The notes under the pieces: model-generated
Databases searched by the model: none
Told to the model about the DNA's origin: nothing
What the model saw: only the letters and a program-made list of their open reading frames with translations
Shown: in pieces, positions 1 to 10,696 of the stretch
How positions within the stretch are numbered: the stretch's first letter is position 1
Layout: every line of letters starts with the position of its first letter
Translations under genes and position numbers: made by a program
Source of the DNA: Enoplolaimus lenunculus
Taxonomy: Eukaryota; Nematoda; Enoplea; Enoplida; Thoracostomopsidae
DNA: 64,000 nt
NCBI GenBank assembly: GCA_030248215.1
Contig: JASANG010004060.1
Span: 1 to 64,000 of the forward strand
Direction: 5' to 3'

Positions 1-348
1 ATTTTTTTGGTTAAAAATAGCGCTCGTACCGGGGTGGCCGGTACAAGCGCCGTACGGGCTATGCCGGTACGGGTGGCTGTACGCAGTTTTCTAATTTAAA
101 TTTCTCGACGTGTACTTAGGAGGAAAAACTAATTGTGAAAGCGATTTTCGAGTTGGGTTAGACTCCGGTTGGGTCTAGCTTGACTCAACCGTGGTTTTAA
201 CCCAATTGCATTCAGGTTAACTACGATATAAACTATACTACGCGCTAAATAGACCGCGTTTACTTAACTGATGCAATTACTTTGTTAGTAACATCGGTAT
301 CATCCAAGTTTTTATTTCGAAAACAAAACTATTGGACTTGGCTCAAAC
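1..348. other. No gene seen; left-edge intergenic DNA
   Basis: The first 80 bases are GC-rich with several repeats of a CCGGTAC-like word, resembling the GC-rich element copies near 22.1 kb and 48.8 kb, but the match is too short to assign. The rest is AT-rich and shows no coding signal. Confidence 0.4.
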
Positions 349-723
349 ATGGACCAAAGTGCTCGAGATAGCCCACCACGAACACCTCCACCAGCAAAGT
401 CCGCGTCTTCGACGTCAGAAACGATTCCAGTGTCACCTAAGACGTCGGCCCGGTTGAACCCACTCGCGGAGGAGTTTCGTCCGGCAACACCGGAACGGGG
501 ACGGTGGGCGGCAAGTCCACCGGCTCGGGAAGAACTCGCAGCATGGGAGACCACGCTACAGCGAGAGGCGAAACAGGTACAGAGCCATGTCTTAGTTAAG
601 TCCATAGGAAAACTTAACGAGATAGGTTATACTAGAATGTTCCGTAACGTACGAGCAAAATATCTGGTGTGTAATGTGTTGTCAAAGTATGACTTCATAG
701 TAAACTATAGGTGTCCGATTTGA
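349..723 (+). CDS. Hypothetical ORF with PAM2-like motif, possibly a first exon
   Basis: The first ATG opens a Pro/Ser/Thr-rich, GC-richer frame of 124 codons. Residues about 35-47 read ARLNPLAEEFRPA, which matches the PAM2 consensus (LNxxAxEFxP) used by many proteins to bind the MLLE domain of poly(A)-binding protein. A good splice donor (CAG|GTACAG) falls at 575/576. The frame after it is compositionally different, so the real exon may end at 575 (phase 2). No downstream partner exon was found in the following 20 kb. Similar LNPxAxxFxP words also occur in mobile-element proteins, so this could be a repeat fragment rather than a host gene. I do not recognise the family. Confidence 0.3.
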   Translation: MDQSARDSPPRTPPPAKSASSTSETIPVSPKTSARLNPLAEEFRPATPERGRWAASPPAREELAAWETTLQREAKQVQSHVLVKSIGKLNEIGYTRMFRNVRAKYLVCNVLSKYDFIVNYRCPI

Positions 724-1515
724 TAAGGGATGCTAGCCCCTATGATTCCGGGATGGTTCGAAGATTTTGTTTCAGCGCTGACTCTGAGATTATTGTTCTT
801 TTTACCGAATTATAGCGCTATTGTTTTTGTTGGATTCCCGCAGGACGGGAATGTTTTCGTTATTTCGGACTCAGGCTTGCGCGTGTCGCGACCGAGCGAG
901 TCTGGGTCGGAATTTGTTATCGTGTCCGGACTAGGGAGGAGTAACTCTCTTGTTCCTTTTTCATTTTTCATTTCCCGGGTGATTTTTGAGTGTTGAGAAT
1001 TGAATGACTATTGCACATAGTAAAAATTTCTACAGCCTTAACAATAGGCGGTGCGGGTCCCCATTTTACTTTTTCCTTTTTGACCAAATCCTTTTTACCA
1101 AGAACTTATTTTTCCCCGCACTCCGATTTTGCCTGCCCACTGGATGGTCAATGCAATTTTGCCGCGGTGGTCAGAAATCATACCTGGGGGCAGGAATGCG
1201 CGAGGATAAGAGTCTCCTAGCCCCAAATTTTTTTCGGGACGAATTGTATTCTGGAAGCGTTCACCGGCTTGTAGCCGGCGAGTAACTTTTACCAAATGAA
1301 ATTGTGTGCTATGTTTTACTTGATAGTGCGGTAACGATAAGTATTCGCGTTTCGATGGTGCGTACATTGCGAGCCCGAGATGGGAAACCCATCCCGGACA
1401 TGATCGGGCGGAGTAGTATAACTAGACACAGTAGCCAACTTTGATCAAACCATAAGGGGTACCCGCCAAGGATGGGTGTGCAAGGACTTTCGATCCAGGG
1501 TAACCTACCTTATAA
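724..1515. other. Unassigned stretch, no gene seen
   Basis: Moderately GC-rich sequence with short open frames on both strands but no recognisable domain, splice pairing or terminal repeats. It may belong with the ORF at 349-723 as one old inserted unit, but no boundary was found. Confidence 0.3.
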
Positions 1516-1518
1516 TAT

Positions 1519-1625
1519 ATATATATATCAATATATATATATCTATATATCTATATCTATATATCTATATATCTATATATATCTATATATATCTATATAT
1601 ATATATATATTATATATATATATAC
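1519..1625. repeat. TA/TATC microsatellite
   Basis: About 105 bp of alternating TA broken by TATC units (TATATATCTATA). It is simple sequence and any frame through it (Tyr/Ile-rich) is not a gene. Confidence 0.95.
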
Positions 1626-2246
1626 CGTTCGACGCAGCTTGAGGAGTTGAGTTCAGTTGTGATAAATTGTTTACAGTCAAACATCTGGTTAATGAGTTAT
1701 GTCACAAATAACTGATTTGGCGCCGTCCCATATCGTTGCAAAGCGCCAAATAACATATCTGACTATAACTCGTTAGCTGGACGATTGATTGTGGAAAATT
1801 TAACACCTTGGAACCTTGAAAAATCAAGTTCTTCAAAAATTCAAATTTGGGCAAGCTATGAGCCGAAAAGATCCAAAGAATTGGGCACGCGCCTCCCCTT
1901 TGGTTCTTCATATCACCACCCGTGGTCCTGTTCAATGCATGCGTCAAAACTTCTAAAGATAAATAGGAAAATGCAGCTGTTTGCCTAGTTTACAACCAAG
2001 GATTCGGGCCAAAACAGTTAAAAATTAAATTTGTCGCCGAAATTTTCGATGATTTTCAATCGAAATAATAGGAACCGAAAGTGATAAGTTGAACGCTTCT
2101 GCGCAGTGTGAAGATCGTCATGAGCGACTAACTACAACAGTATGCGTCTGTAAAGGCGTTGAATACCCAATACACATAACATATATGTATAGTACCAAAT
2201 CTGCACCAAACATAGACTGCAACTGAGTGATAATTGGTACACATGT
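1626..2246. other. Intergenic, no feature recognised
   Basis: No coding frame or clear repeat boundary was seen between the microsatellite and the element array that starts at 2247. Confidence 0.4.
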
Positions 2247-2250
2247 TTAA

Positions 2251-2513
2251 CCCTTTCTCACATGAATATTTTCTATTTTCCCTGAGACTTACTTTCATGC
2301 TAGGATTCGAACTCCAGTTACTGGAGTGGGAGGCGTATACCATCACCACTCAGATATAGGAGCTTGACCATCGAGCCCGAGAGGGCTCTCACGTCTTGTA
2401 GTGATTTAGTACTTTGTATACGTGTTGCTATTGTTAAACACGGTGCGATATATAAAATTTAACGTATATACACTGCGCTGAGTTGCCTATAGGCAACTCA
2501 ATGTGAGAAGGGG
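2251..2513 (-). mobile_element. PiggyBac-type MITE with internal tRNA-like promoter (copy 1)
   Basis: Left end CCCTTTCTCACATG and right end ATGTGAGAAGGGG are inverted repeats next to TTAA or TTAT, the pattern of piggyBac-mobilised elements. Read on the minus strand, the middle has an A-box-like word (TGAGTGGTGATGG) about 35-40 bases before a near-consensus B box (AGTTCGAATCC), as in a tRNA or a tRNA-derived SINE. Near the right end is a 20-bp perfect palindrome, GAGTTGCCTATAGGCAACTC. There is no coding capacity. The tRNA-like strand defines the strand given. Confidence 0.75.
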
Positions 2514-2546
2514 TTATAGATAGTAAACTGAAAATTTTTCGCTTAA

Positions 2547-2809
2547 CCCTTTCTCACATGAAAATATTCTATTTTCCTTCAGACCTGCTTTTATGCTAGG
2601 AGTTGAACTCCAGTGACTGAAGCGGGAGGCGTATACCATCACCACTCAGCTATAGGAGCTTGACGCTCAAGCCCAAGGGGGCTCTCACGTCTTGTGGTGA
2701 TTTAGAACTATGTATACGTGTTGCTATTGTTAACCACGGTGCGATATATATTATTTAACGTATATACACTGCGCTGAGTTGCCTATAGGCAACTCAATGT
2801 GAGAAAGGG
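2547..2809 (-). mobile_element. PiggyBac-type MITE with tRNA-like core (copy 2)
   Basis: A 263-bp copy with TTAA on the left (2543-2546) and TTAT on the right. The B box is slightly decayed (AGTTCAACTCC) and the A box reads TAGCTGAGTGGTGATGG. Confidence 0.75.
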
Positions 2810-2842
2810 TTATAAATAATAAACTGAAAATTTTTCGCTTAA

Positions 2843-2912
2843 CCCTTTCTTACATGAATATCGTATATACACTGCGCTGAGTTGCCTATAGGCAACTCAA
2901 TGTGAGAAAGGG
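2843..2912 (-). mobile_element. Internally deleted copy (70 bp) of the same MITE
   Basis: Retains both terminal inverted repeats and the TATAGGCAAC palindrome, but the whole tRNA-like core is missing. Confidence 0.8.
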
Positions 2913-2945
2913 TTATAGATAGTAAACTGAAAATTTTTCGCTTAA

Positions 2946-3208
2946 CCCTTTCTCACATGAATATTTTCTATTTTCCCTGAGACCTACTTTTATGCTATAA
3001 TTCGAACTCCAGTGACTAAAGCGGGAGGCGTATACCATCACCATTCAGCTATAGGAGCTTGACGCTCCAGCCCGAGGGGGCTCTCACGTCTTGTGGTGAT
3101 TTAGTACTATGTATACGTGTTGCAATTGTTAAACACAGTGCGATATATATTATTTAACGTATATACACTGCGCTGAGTTGCCTATAGGCAACTTAATGTG
3201 AGAAGGGG
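2946..3208 (-). mobile_element. PiggyBac-type MITE with tRNA-like core (copy 4)
   Basis: A 263-bp copy flanked by TTAA on both sides (2942-2945 and 3209-3212), the cleanest target duplication in the array. Confidence 0.8.
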
Positions 3209-3295
3209 TTAAGAATACGGGTGCTGACTCCATGCGAAAGCCAGAAGCGATAGTGAACACTTAATGCCTGTGATCTTTGCTCGTATTCCCAAATA

Positions 3296-3428
3296 TGTGT
3301 GGTGCCAATTACCAGTTGATGATAGGCGTTGTAACTGCTGAACCAGGCAATGGTGAGGTTTGAAATTCAGCGCACTTTTATTGCATTTGATTTGCTCTAT
3401 TTCTGTGCAAATTTTGAGATCTCCAATT
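3296..3428 (+). mobile_element. tRNA-derived SINE-like copy
   Basis: Contains an A-box-like stretch (ACCAGTTGATGATAGG) and a decayed B box (GGTTTGAAATTC), followed by a shared tail (TTTGATTTGCTCT ... TTTTGAGATCT). The same order recurs at 50992-51127, so this is a dispersed family rather than a tRNA gene. Confidence 0.55.
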
Positions 3429-4830
3429 GCAGCAGTTGGTTAATCTGAAAACCTTTTACTAACTGGTGATTGGTGCTACATGCATTATGGGTACTTAGGG
3501 TCAGAACCTTGTCTAGGCATGAGAGGATAATCTTGATAAAATTCACAACAACTTCTCTGTTTACGTGTCGGTTCCCATGGTGTCAACCCAAATAGCTTAC
3601 TTACGTAGAACAATTTTTTTTATTAAATAATTATTTTTCACTTTAAACTTGGCGTAGGCATTTTTGATAAAGGCTCGCTTGGCGGTGAAATTTTTAATAA
3701 AACGTGACATATTCAACCAACAAAAATCCAAGCACGTAGCTGGCTCACCTGATCAGGGGAGCTAAACATGTTCCATGGACAGGCATACAAGTATTTTTGA
3801 TGACTTACAAGCAAGGTTGGAAATTTTCAATAGAAGAGCAAACAAAATTGCACCAGATAAGGGACTGAGCGGCCCCTGGCCTCACCCTCTGGCTACGGGC
3901 TCGCACGAGTCTTGTTTATGAAAATAGGCACAACCAGTTAGTTGTTTTTAGGTATTGAAAGAAAACAGAGAACTTTATATGTGCAACTCCTGCTGGTTTA
4001 ATTTACAAAAACCTGCTACAAATATATATTAAGCGTAAAGCCAGGGTTATATTAAAGTTTCTCACAGCTATGAATTTAGCTACGAGGGGATTATGTAGGC
4101 TCGATGTCTCTAACGAAAAAATAGTTTGTTCTTCAGGCTACTCTTAGCCAAAAATCTAATTGTAGTTCAAACTGCGAATCTACGTGGGAGTGTGTATTTT
4201 AGCTATTCAAAACAAGCAAATGATTTTATCAGCTCGAGGATTCTGAACTGCTCTTAATTTAAATCATTAGGATCGATGTCTAAGCATTTAATCTTAGCCT
4301 AAACCTAAGCGTAAGCCACGTCTAAGCCTATTATGCACTTCCACCAAACCGACTTAGGCTTATGCTCATTCGTAAACTTAGGCTTGAAAAAGCTACCGTA
4401 AGCCTATACCTAAGCCTAAACCCTTGCTTAATCTCCGACCTAAGCCGACGAGCAGGGAAGAGGCTTAGGTTTGAATATGTCCACCGAAGCCCCTGCCTAA
4501 GCATATATCCTTGCCTAATGTCTTAGAAAGTCAACGACTAAACCTAAGCTTATTTGCTTAAGCCGTCAAACGTGGAGGAAGCTGTACAAGACCTAATCAT
4601 TACTCCAACAACTTCTAATCCTAACCGCATATGTGTATTTAAGAATAAACCTTCAGAAAAACGCCAAACGTGTATTAACAAGACCTGTTCGAGTACATGA
4701 GCGAACTGAAATAACATAAACATTAATGTCTCGACACTCTTATAGAAAAATAAAGTTGCGTCGCTGACGCCCCTAAAAATCGATCAAAACTAAAGTTTCA
4801 TTTTTGAATTTAAACAATTAATGAAAATGA
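3429..4830. other. Intergenic with decayed repeats
   Basis: 3730-3915 resembles 5885-6075 (shared GCATACAAG, GACTTACAAGCAAGGTTG and a GGCTACGG end), an old dispersed family. 4290-4545 is a degenerate run of CCTAAGC/TTAGGC-like words. No gene was seen. Confidence 0.5.
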
Positions 4831-4837
4831 TATGCCG

Positions 4838-5235
4838 GCTGCTAGCTCACTTCGCTCGCGAGTTTTTCTTACCACCCACACTCTCTTTACCCTCAGTTTC
4901 GCACCAGACATAGGATGTTGTACTGAATCTTTCAAACTGTTTCCGGTCCCAGCTCCGAAGGAAAGTCGCCCTTCGGCTCCGGTAAAATATTTGCCAAAGG
5001 TAACCACGATTTCTCTGGTGTAAACTGCCGTGAATTTGTTAAAGGCTTTAATTGCCGAATTTTTTCCAATCATGTGTTATACAACACTTTTTTGCAACTT
5101 TTTGCGGAATTTTCTTAAAATGAAGACAAATTCTACACTAATTTGACTAGTTAATTTTGATTAGCCACCGGCTTCAGTTACGGTTGTTTTCACCTCCGAT
5201 TGTACCTTGATCTCTATCCCTCCGCTCAACACTCT
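4838..5235. repeat. Dispersed CGGCTCCGG repeat (copy 1)
   Basis: Begins with a GCTCACTTCGCTCGCGAG word and contains CGGCTCCGGTAAAAT, an AT-rich middle and a CACCTCCGATTGTACC end. Related copies lie at 14524-14850 and 20368-20775. Open frames here on both strands are incidental. Confidence 0.55.
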
Positions 5236-5639
5236 CTGAGGTAAGGCGTATAACGTAATTATTGCCTGGTTGCCTGGTACCGTGCACGGTTAAAATATTC
5301 AAAACGTAACAATTTTTTGACCAATTTGAGACTTTTTTTAATACTTTTTCTCATTTTAAGTATGTTTATTTTATTGATACATTATGTGAAATTTAATTTC
5401 CTACGAAGTTTGTGGAATTTCCTATAAACTTTAATATTAAATTAGCGATAGTAGCGGAAACACTCTGTGTGCCAGTTCAAATAAGTTCTATGCTAGTTGC
5501 ACATATAGTGGCCAATGTATAGACCAGGCGCGTAACTGTAGGTATAAGCATCCTATGGCTAAGCTTAAGCAGAAGCGTATGAATTAGCTTATACCTGCCC
5601 AAGCCAAGCAATTATAGGACGTACATGTAGACAATTTCA

Positions 5640-6080
5640 CAAAACTTACAGGCTGAGCTAAAAACTTTCTAACGGCGGCAAACATTTCTCACGGATGAGC
5701 CACGCCACCCCGGACTCTCTCCGGTTACGGACCTGAGTACTTTTAGTTGGGCTGTTTTAAAAAATTCTGTGTAATTTAGACGATTCCTTGATGTCGTCCA
5801 ATTCTAAGAGCTGCGCTACACTCACAGCGTATCGTGGGCACCCCCATTCTGACGCACAGCATTGGTCGAACCATGACAGCCCCGGATGTCATGGCGGAGT
5901 CGTAGCCAGCTCAACGTGCAAGGAGCTAAAAAATTTTTTCTGTCGGGGCATACAAGGGATATAAACGACTTATAAGCAAGGTTGAAAATTTTCTAAGGGA
6001 AAGTGAAATATTTTTCCTGGGGAGGGCCTGAGTTCCCCTCCCTCGGGCCCTCCCTGGCTACGGCCCGTGTCAGGGCCTTA
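5640..6080. repeat. Decayed dispersed repeat
   Basis: Shares the GGGGCATACAAGG, ACTTATAAGCAAGGTTG and GGCTACGGCCC words with 3730-3915, 14080-14215, 17258-17370 and 51141-51215. Ends are not defined. Confidence 0.4.
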
Positions 6081-6526
6081 GCAAGTATCTAACGCAAATC
6101 GTTTTTGTTGTCATTTTTTCAACTACATGTAGTGGAAGATAATACGGAATTGATTCTTACAAACAATTCAGCCACATGGCCGGCAGGACGAGTGATAATT
6201 TTTTTCCCCAAAATCACTGCTGACTAATGCTTTATTATTATAAAAGTGAAACCAAAAGCTAAACGAGTAAGCGTTGAAATAAACCTAATCATAAGCTTTA
6301 CAGCTTAGTCCACGGTAATCTTCGAGTGTCCGTGATGCAGAAGGTATTGTTCAATGTGAATATGCCACTGAATGTAAACTGGCGAATTAGGTTTGGACTT
6401 TTCAACTTGTCTTCAGCTCAACTTAACATTGAAACGAAGTTGAGTTATTCCGTTCTATGTTGCTTTGTTTTTCAATTCTTTGAACAATTTTTCATTAAGT
6501 TTCGTGCTATATTCAAGTATCAGTTA

Positions 6527-6778
6527 CACTGTAAATTCCAATTAGTTAACGTATCAACTCAACTAGCGAGTTAGTTATTTCTGAGTTCAGATTTGTGAAC
6601 ATTAACTCAATCTGAGTTGAGTTGATTCTCACTCTGAGTTGAGTTGATTTTGGCTGAGTTGATTAATTAACTCAGAATGAATTGAATTGAATCAGAATTG
6701 AGAGTTGTGATAGTCCTAACTCAGATTGAGTGATTCAACTCATTCTGAGTTAAAATCAGCTCACTGAGATTTACAGTG
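6527..6778. mobile_element. TA-flanked MITE, CACTGTAAATTCC family
   Basis: The left end CACTGTAAATTCC and right end TTACAGTG are inverted and flanked by TA (6525-6526, 6779-6780), as expected for Tc1/mariner-mobilised elements. The interior is a near-palindrome built of GAGTTGA/AACTCA words, with no coding capacity. Confidence 0.8.
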
Positions 6779-6940
6779 TACCTCTTGGCATAGCCAGGGA
6801 TATTTACAGTTTAACTGGGTTTGTTCATTTTGTCCAGAGTTTTAGAACGTTTTTCAACCCCACCAGAAACCTCGCCTCGAAATTTTTATCAAGCATTGCC
6901 CAATTTCTAAAATCCTAGGTACGTGTTTGACCAGGTCGTT

Positions 6941-7191
6941 CCCTGTAAATTCCAGTGAGTAGATTTTAACTCAGAATGAGTTGAGTCCATTCAGAAGCCT
7001 GAGCTCTGAATTATGTCTTTCAGAACTCAGGTTTACGAATTGATGAAACTCATTCGGATCAAATTAATTAACTCACTCGGAATTAAACAAGCGCAGAGTG
7101 AGTTAATATTTACTGCTATTAACTCATAAATAATCAAAATTAACTAATTCTCTCTCTAAGTTGATTAATCAACTCGCTGGAATTTACAGTA
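6941..7191. mobile_element. CACTGTAAATTCC-family MITE
   Basis: A copy with decayed left end (CCCTGTAAATTCC) and right end AATTTACAGTATA. A run of eleven or so G follows at about 7199-7210. Confidence 0.75.
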
Positions 7192-7535
7192 TATGATCGG
7201 GGGGGGGGGGTAACATGACAAGCTCCACGCAATTAACGAAAAACTTCGCCTAAAATATTTTTTATCGGAAATTATTTGAAACAGGCATCAATATCTTAGA
7301 ATTGATCTGCTTTATTAACTTTTTTTACTACCATCAGGCTTGGATTAGGCTTAAACATATACAATTGGCATGGTATATTCGAATTTGTGCGTGAATAATG
7401 TACCCAGTTGCATAACTTTTTATATAAACATTCTTCAAAGTATCGCTTAATACTTGAAGCTGTATTAAAAGCAATAATGGATAAAATTTCTACAAGAGTG
7501 TGCAACTGTGTGATTTTTGTATACAAAAGAATGTA

Positions 7536-7743
7536 CACTGTACAAAATGGTGAGTCAAATTGACTCTGTACAAAATAGACTCTACAGGACTACACAAACT
7601 GAGTCAAATTCAACTCCGTCAAAGTCAAACGTGTGACTCAGTGAGTCGAATATGACCTGGTGGAGTCAAATTTTGGCTCAACTTGGGTAATACCAAAAAG
7701 TCTATTTCGGACAGAGTCAATTTGACTCACCGTTTTTGCAGTG
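7536..7743. mobile_element. TA-flanked MITE, CACTGCAAAAA family
   Basis: Left end CACTGTACAAAATGG and right end CGTTTTTGCAGTG with TA on both sides (7534-7535, 7744-7745). The body is a long inverted repeat of GAGTCAAATTGACTC-type words. It shares only the CACTG terminus and TA target with the CACTGTAAATTCC family. Confidence 0.8.
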
Positions 7744-7745
7744 TA

Positions 7746-8370
7746 CCCAGAGCACGTTGCGTTTCTACCGTACCCCCTCTCTCGTTATTTAGAACGAGGT
7801 ACAGTTGAACAGTTCTCTCAATTTCAGATGTTGAAATATTGAATATGGTAAAAGTTGTTTCGTTTGTACTTTTAAAACCCATGCGTTGTTCTACGTTTCA
7901 AACGTTAACTGCCCCCGTTGAGTACGGCCAAAAACGCAACGCTCGGTGGTACATTAAGTAATATTTCTTCAGTTGCACACTCTTGTCGATAATCATTATC
8001 GACTCTTGGCAAAAGTGATTTTATTGCATAAAAAATAAATTTAATATAAACTCGTCAAAAAGTAGTGAAATCACGTACTTGAAAGGTTTTATATAGTTTG
8101 CGTGCATTTTAGCATCATTTCAATAAGTTCTTTAGTTTTGCTGTATTAATACCGTGATATATTTTATGGTTAGGTTGACGTTAGAACCCATCCGATAACT
8201 TTGTCACTTTAATAGCAGCTGTAAAAATGATAAAATTTCGTTGAAACTTAAAAGTTTTAGATTGTCAATGTCAAACATCCCAGCTTGTCAGCTTAAGTAA
8301 ATCTATAAGTTCGAAAACTCTCAAAAAATGTTGCTGAACATGGACTATTTTGTTTCTGGCAAGACAGATT
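7746..8370. other. Intergenic, no feature recognised
   Basis: AT-rich sequence between two MITE copies with no coding or repeat signal that I can support. Confidence 0.4.
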
Positions 8371-8371
8371 C

Positions 8372-8612
8372 AAATTTAAATTTCAGTGAGTTGATCAATC
8401 AACTCAGAGAACGAATTAGTCATTTCTGGTTCTTTCTGATTTACCACAGTAATAACATTAATACACTTTGAGATGATTTGATTCCGGGTGAGTTTATTAA
8501 TTAACTCAGAATGAGTACAATTAATTCAGAATTCTGAGCTATGACAGAGCTAATTCAGTATCAGTGATTCAACTCATCGTGAATTAAAGTCAATTCACTG
8601 GAATTTACAGTG
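8372..8612. mobile_element. CACTGTAAATTCC-family MITE
   Basis: The left terminus has decayed (AAATTTCAGTGAGTTGATC); the right end GGAATTTACAGTG is intact. Confidence 0.65.
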
Positions 8613-8934
8613 TTACTAACATGCTGGCTTTACCACTACGAAGTTTTTTGAATGCCAAGATGTAATCGGATTTCAAACCTGTAGCCGTATTTATGCATAC
8701 CTCCAAATGCGGGATGATACGCATTAAGCCAGTCAGTTTCCGATAATCCTATAGAATGCGGCCCCAAAGTAGACACCCCTAAGGAAGATATTTATTAGCG
8801 GAAAAATCAAGTGCTAGTGCGATACCTCTGAGTTTAGTATTTTACCATAACCTTATCTTTCAAAATAAACTTGCGAAAAATTGTTCGTCTTATTTTTGGC
8901 GAAAAATCCGGAGCGGAACGTTTTTCTGTGGGAC

Positions 8935-9050
8935 TGCAACAGATTAAGCTTAAGCTTTAGACATATGTTTTTGCTTTGCTTAGGCTCTGGTTTAAGCTTA
9001 GGTTTAGGTTTAGGTTTAGGAATATGCCTATAATACTGTTTCGCCACTGG
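8935..9050. repeat. Degenerate TTAGGC/TTAGGT array element
   Basis: A short run of TTAGGTTTAGG words followed by AATATGCCTATAATACTGTT, the same order as the TTAGGC-bearing inverted-repeat elements near 35.6 and 42.1 kb. Ends are decayed. Confidence 0.45.
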
Positions 9051-10429
9051 TCTTTACATTAGCCCATTTTTTCAACAGCTATCAAAAGTGCCAATATGTC
9101 GTTAAGCTTTATTTTGACATTCTCAAATCAACAGCTGATTTTGAACCAATTCGTTCTATGATGTACTTTAAGCTGGCTCAACATCTACTGCATAAGCTTA
9201 AACTAACTTGATTTAAGCTTCAGATGATCCAGCAGTATTAAACTGACTTTCTAGATTAACTAAAACTAACGCGCAGATTTACGCTTAGACTCATTAAAGC
9301 CTCACAAATTTTCAGTTTAAGTTTAAACTTAATGAACTCTTAGATACGCATAATTTCTGCGCTACACTTGTTACTTAAACTAAAAATAGTTTACTTAAAC
9401 TCGTGTTAAACTTAAAAACATGTTTGTTTAAGTATTATAATGTCTTAAAGTCAGACAAGCCCCTCCCTAACAGTATTCTAGTTTATTTAGTCTGTCCAGC
9501 CATTTTAGTTTTACTTAAAATAATATTCAAGCTTAGAAAATTCAGACCAAAATACCGATTATTTAAATTGCGAGATCAGAAAGCTGCGGTAAAAAGAGTA
9601 TTTAAACAAATTAAGTATATAACATTTATTATTCAGCAACAATATATTCACATATTTGTTATACTTTGAACGAAGCCTTGTTGAAAACACGATGGTTCTA
9701 AAAATACAATTGGCAAATTGGTAACGAAGATTCAATAACGCAATGTCAAGCGCATGGCATAAAAAAGTCGAACTTTGACGCATCCTTAGTCCAAATCTCA
9801 ACTCGAGCCCCAGTCACAGAAAATATGCTTAACAAGAAAAAACTGTTGCCGAATTAAGTGTCAGTTTTACTTGCTATAGTGCTTGACAACGTTTTACTTA
9901 ATTTTAAGCAAACACAACATAGTTAGTTTTACATTTACTTAATTAATCAGCAATTCACAGCAGTAGTTTTACTTGTTCACATTATATCAGCAAAGATTTA
10001 CTCAACATTTAGGGCACGTATACTTAAAATAAGTTAGTGAAATATATCTAAAGTATTTTAAGTAGAGTGTTCTTACACAGCATGTATAATCACGATCATC
10101 GGTTGAATATGTGCCCTGCATTTCTTCACAATTGTAATTATACAATAAAATAATTACCGCTTAGTCAACGTGGTTACATGTTTGCAACCTTAGATATATT
10201 TCTACCAAAAAAATTTACTTCTGCCTATAAAACCTGCACAGTAGTTTTCGGGACATATGATTTGACTTCACAATACTTTAGTTTTCCTTTTAATACACAG
10301 GCTGTAGAATAACCTACATATAGATGACGGATAATTTTTCTCGCTCGCTACGATAGCTCGCAAAACTATTTTGCGGTTATCTTCAGTCAAAATGAAATCC
10401 TTGCTACGCCTACTGCATAATATACTTAC
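9051..10429. other. Intergenic, no gene seen
   Basis: Strongly AT-rich; many TTTAAGT/ACTTAAA words but no definable unit. No coding signal. Confidence 0.4.
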
Positions 10430-10696
10430 CAGCGACCATGCAGTCGAGCAGTAAAGTATCCAAATAAAGACCGTTTTCCTATAGAATTTTAGGTATATTT
10501 GAAATATTTTTTTATCGATGATACCAAATCCTTTACTGTGTATTGTTGCCAATTGATGTCGCACAACTCTGTCCCAGATCTGTCTTTTTAAATATATGCC
10601 CACGGTCTTATCGGGTTTTATGGTAGACCAAAGTATAAGAGATTGTAGGAAAGAAGACCTAGGAAGAACCAGACTTTTGGACCGAATCAATCGAAC
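10430..10696 (-). CDS. Orphan exon candidate, function unknown
   Basis: On the minus strand an 89-codon open frame is bounded by a plausible acceptor (CTGTCAG|GTT) and a consensus donor (GCTG|GTAAGTAT), both in phase 0. The product is basic in the middle (KRQIWDRVVRHQ) and hydrophobic at its end (FIWILYCSTAWSL). No partner exon, start codon or family was recognised. It could be a real exon of a gene otherwise missed, or a chance open frame. Confidence 0.2.

Larger units (their letters stand above)
2247..3212. repeat. Tandem array of four TTAA-flanked inverted-repeat elements
   Basis: Four copies of one element lie head to tail at 2251-2513, 2547-2809, 2843-2912 and 2946-3208. Three are exactly 263 bp; the third is deleted internally to 70 bp. 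Neighbouring copies are joined by a near-identical 33-bp spacer (2514-2546, 2810-2842, 2913-2945). The array therefore looks like repeated duplication of a 296-bp element-plus-spacer unit, not four separate insertions. The outer ends are TTAA (2247-2250 and 3209-3212), while inner right ends read TTAT. Confidence 0.85.

Noticed and set aside
2290-2365. Possible minus-strand tRNA gene
   Set aside because: The tRNA-like core is inside a mobile element repeated at least four times here and has no paired acceptor stem.
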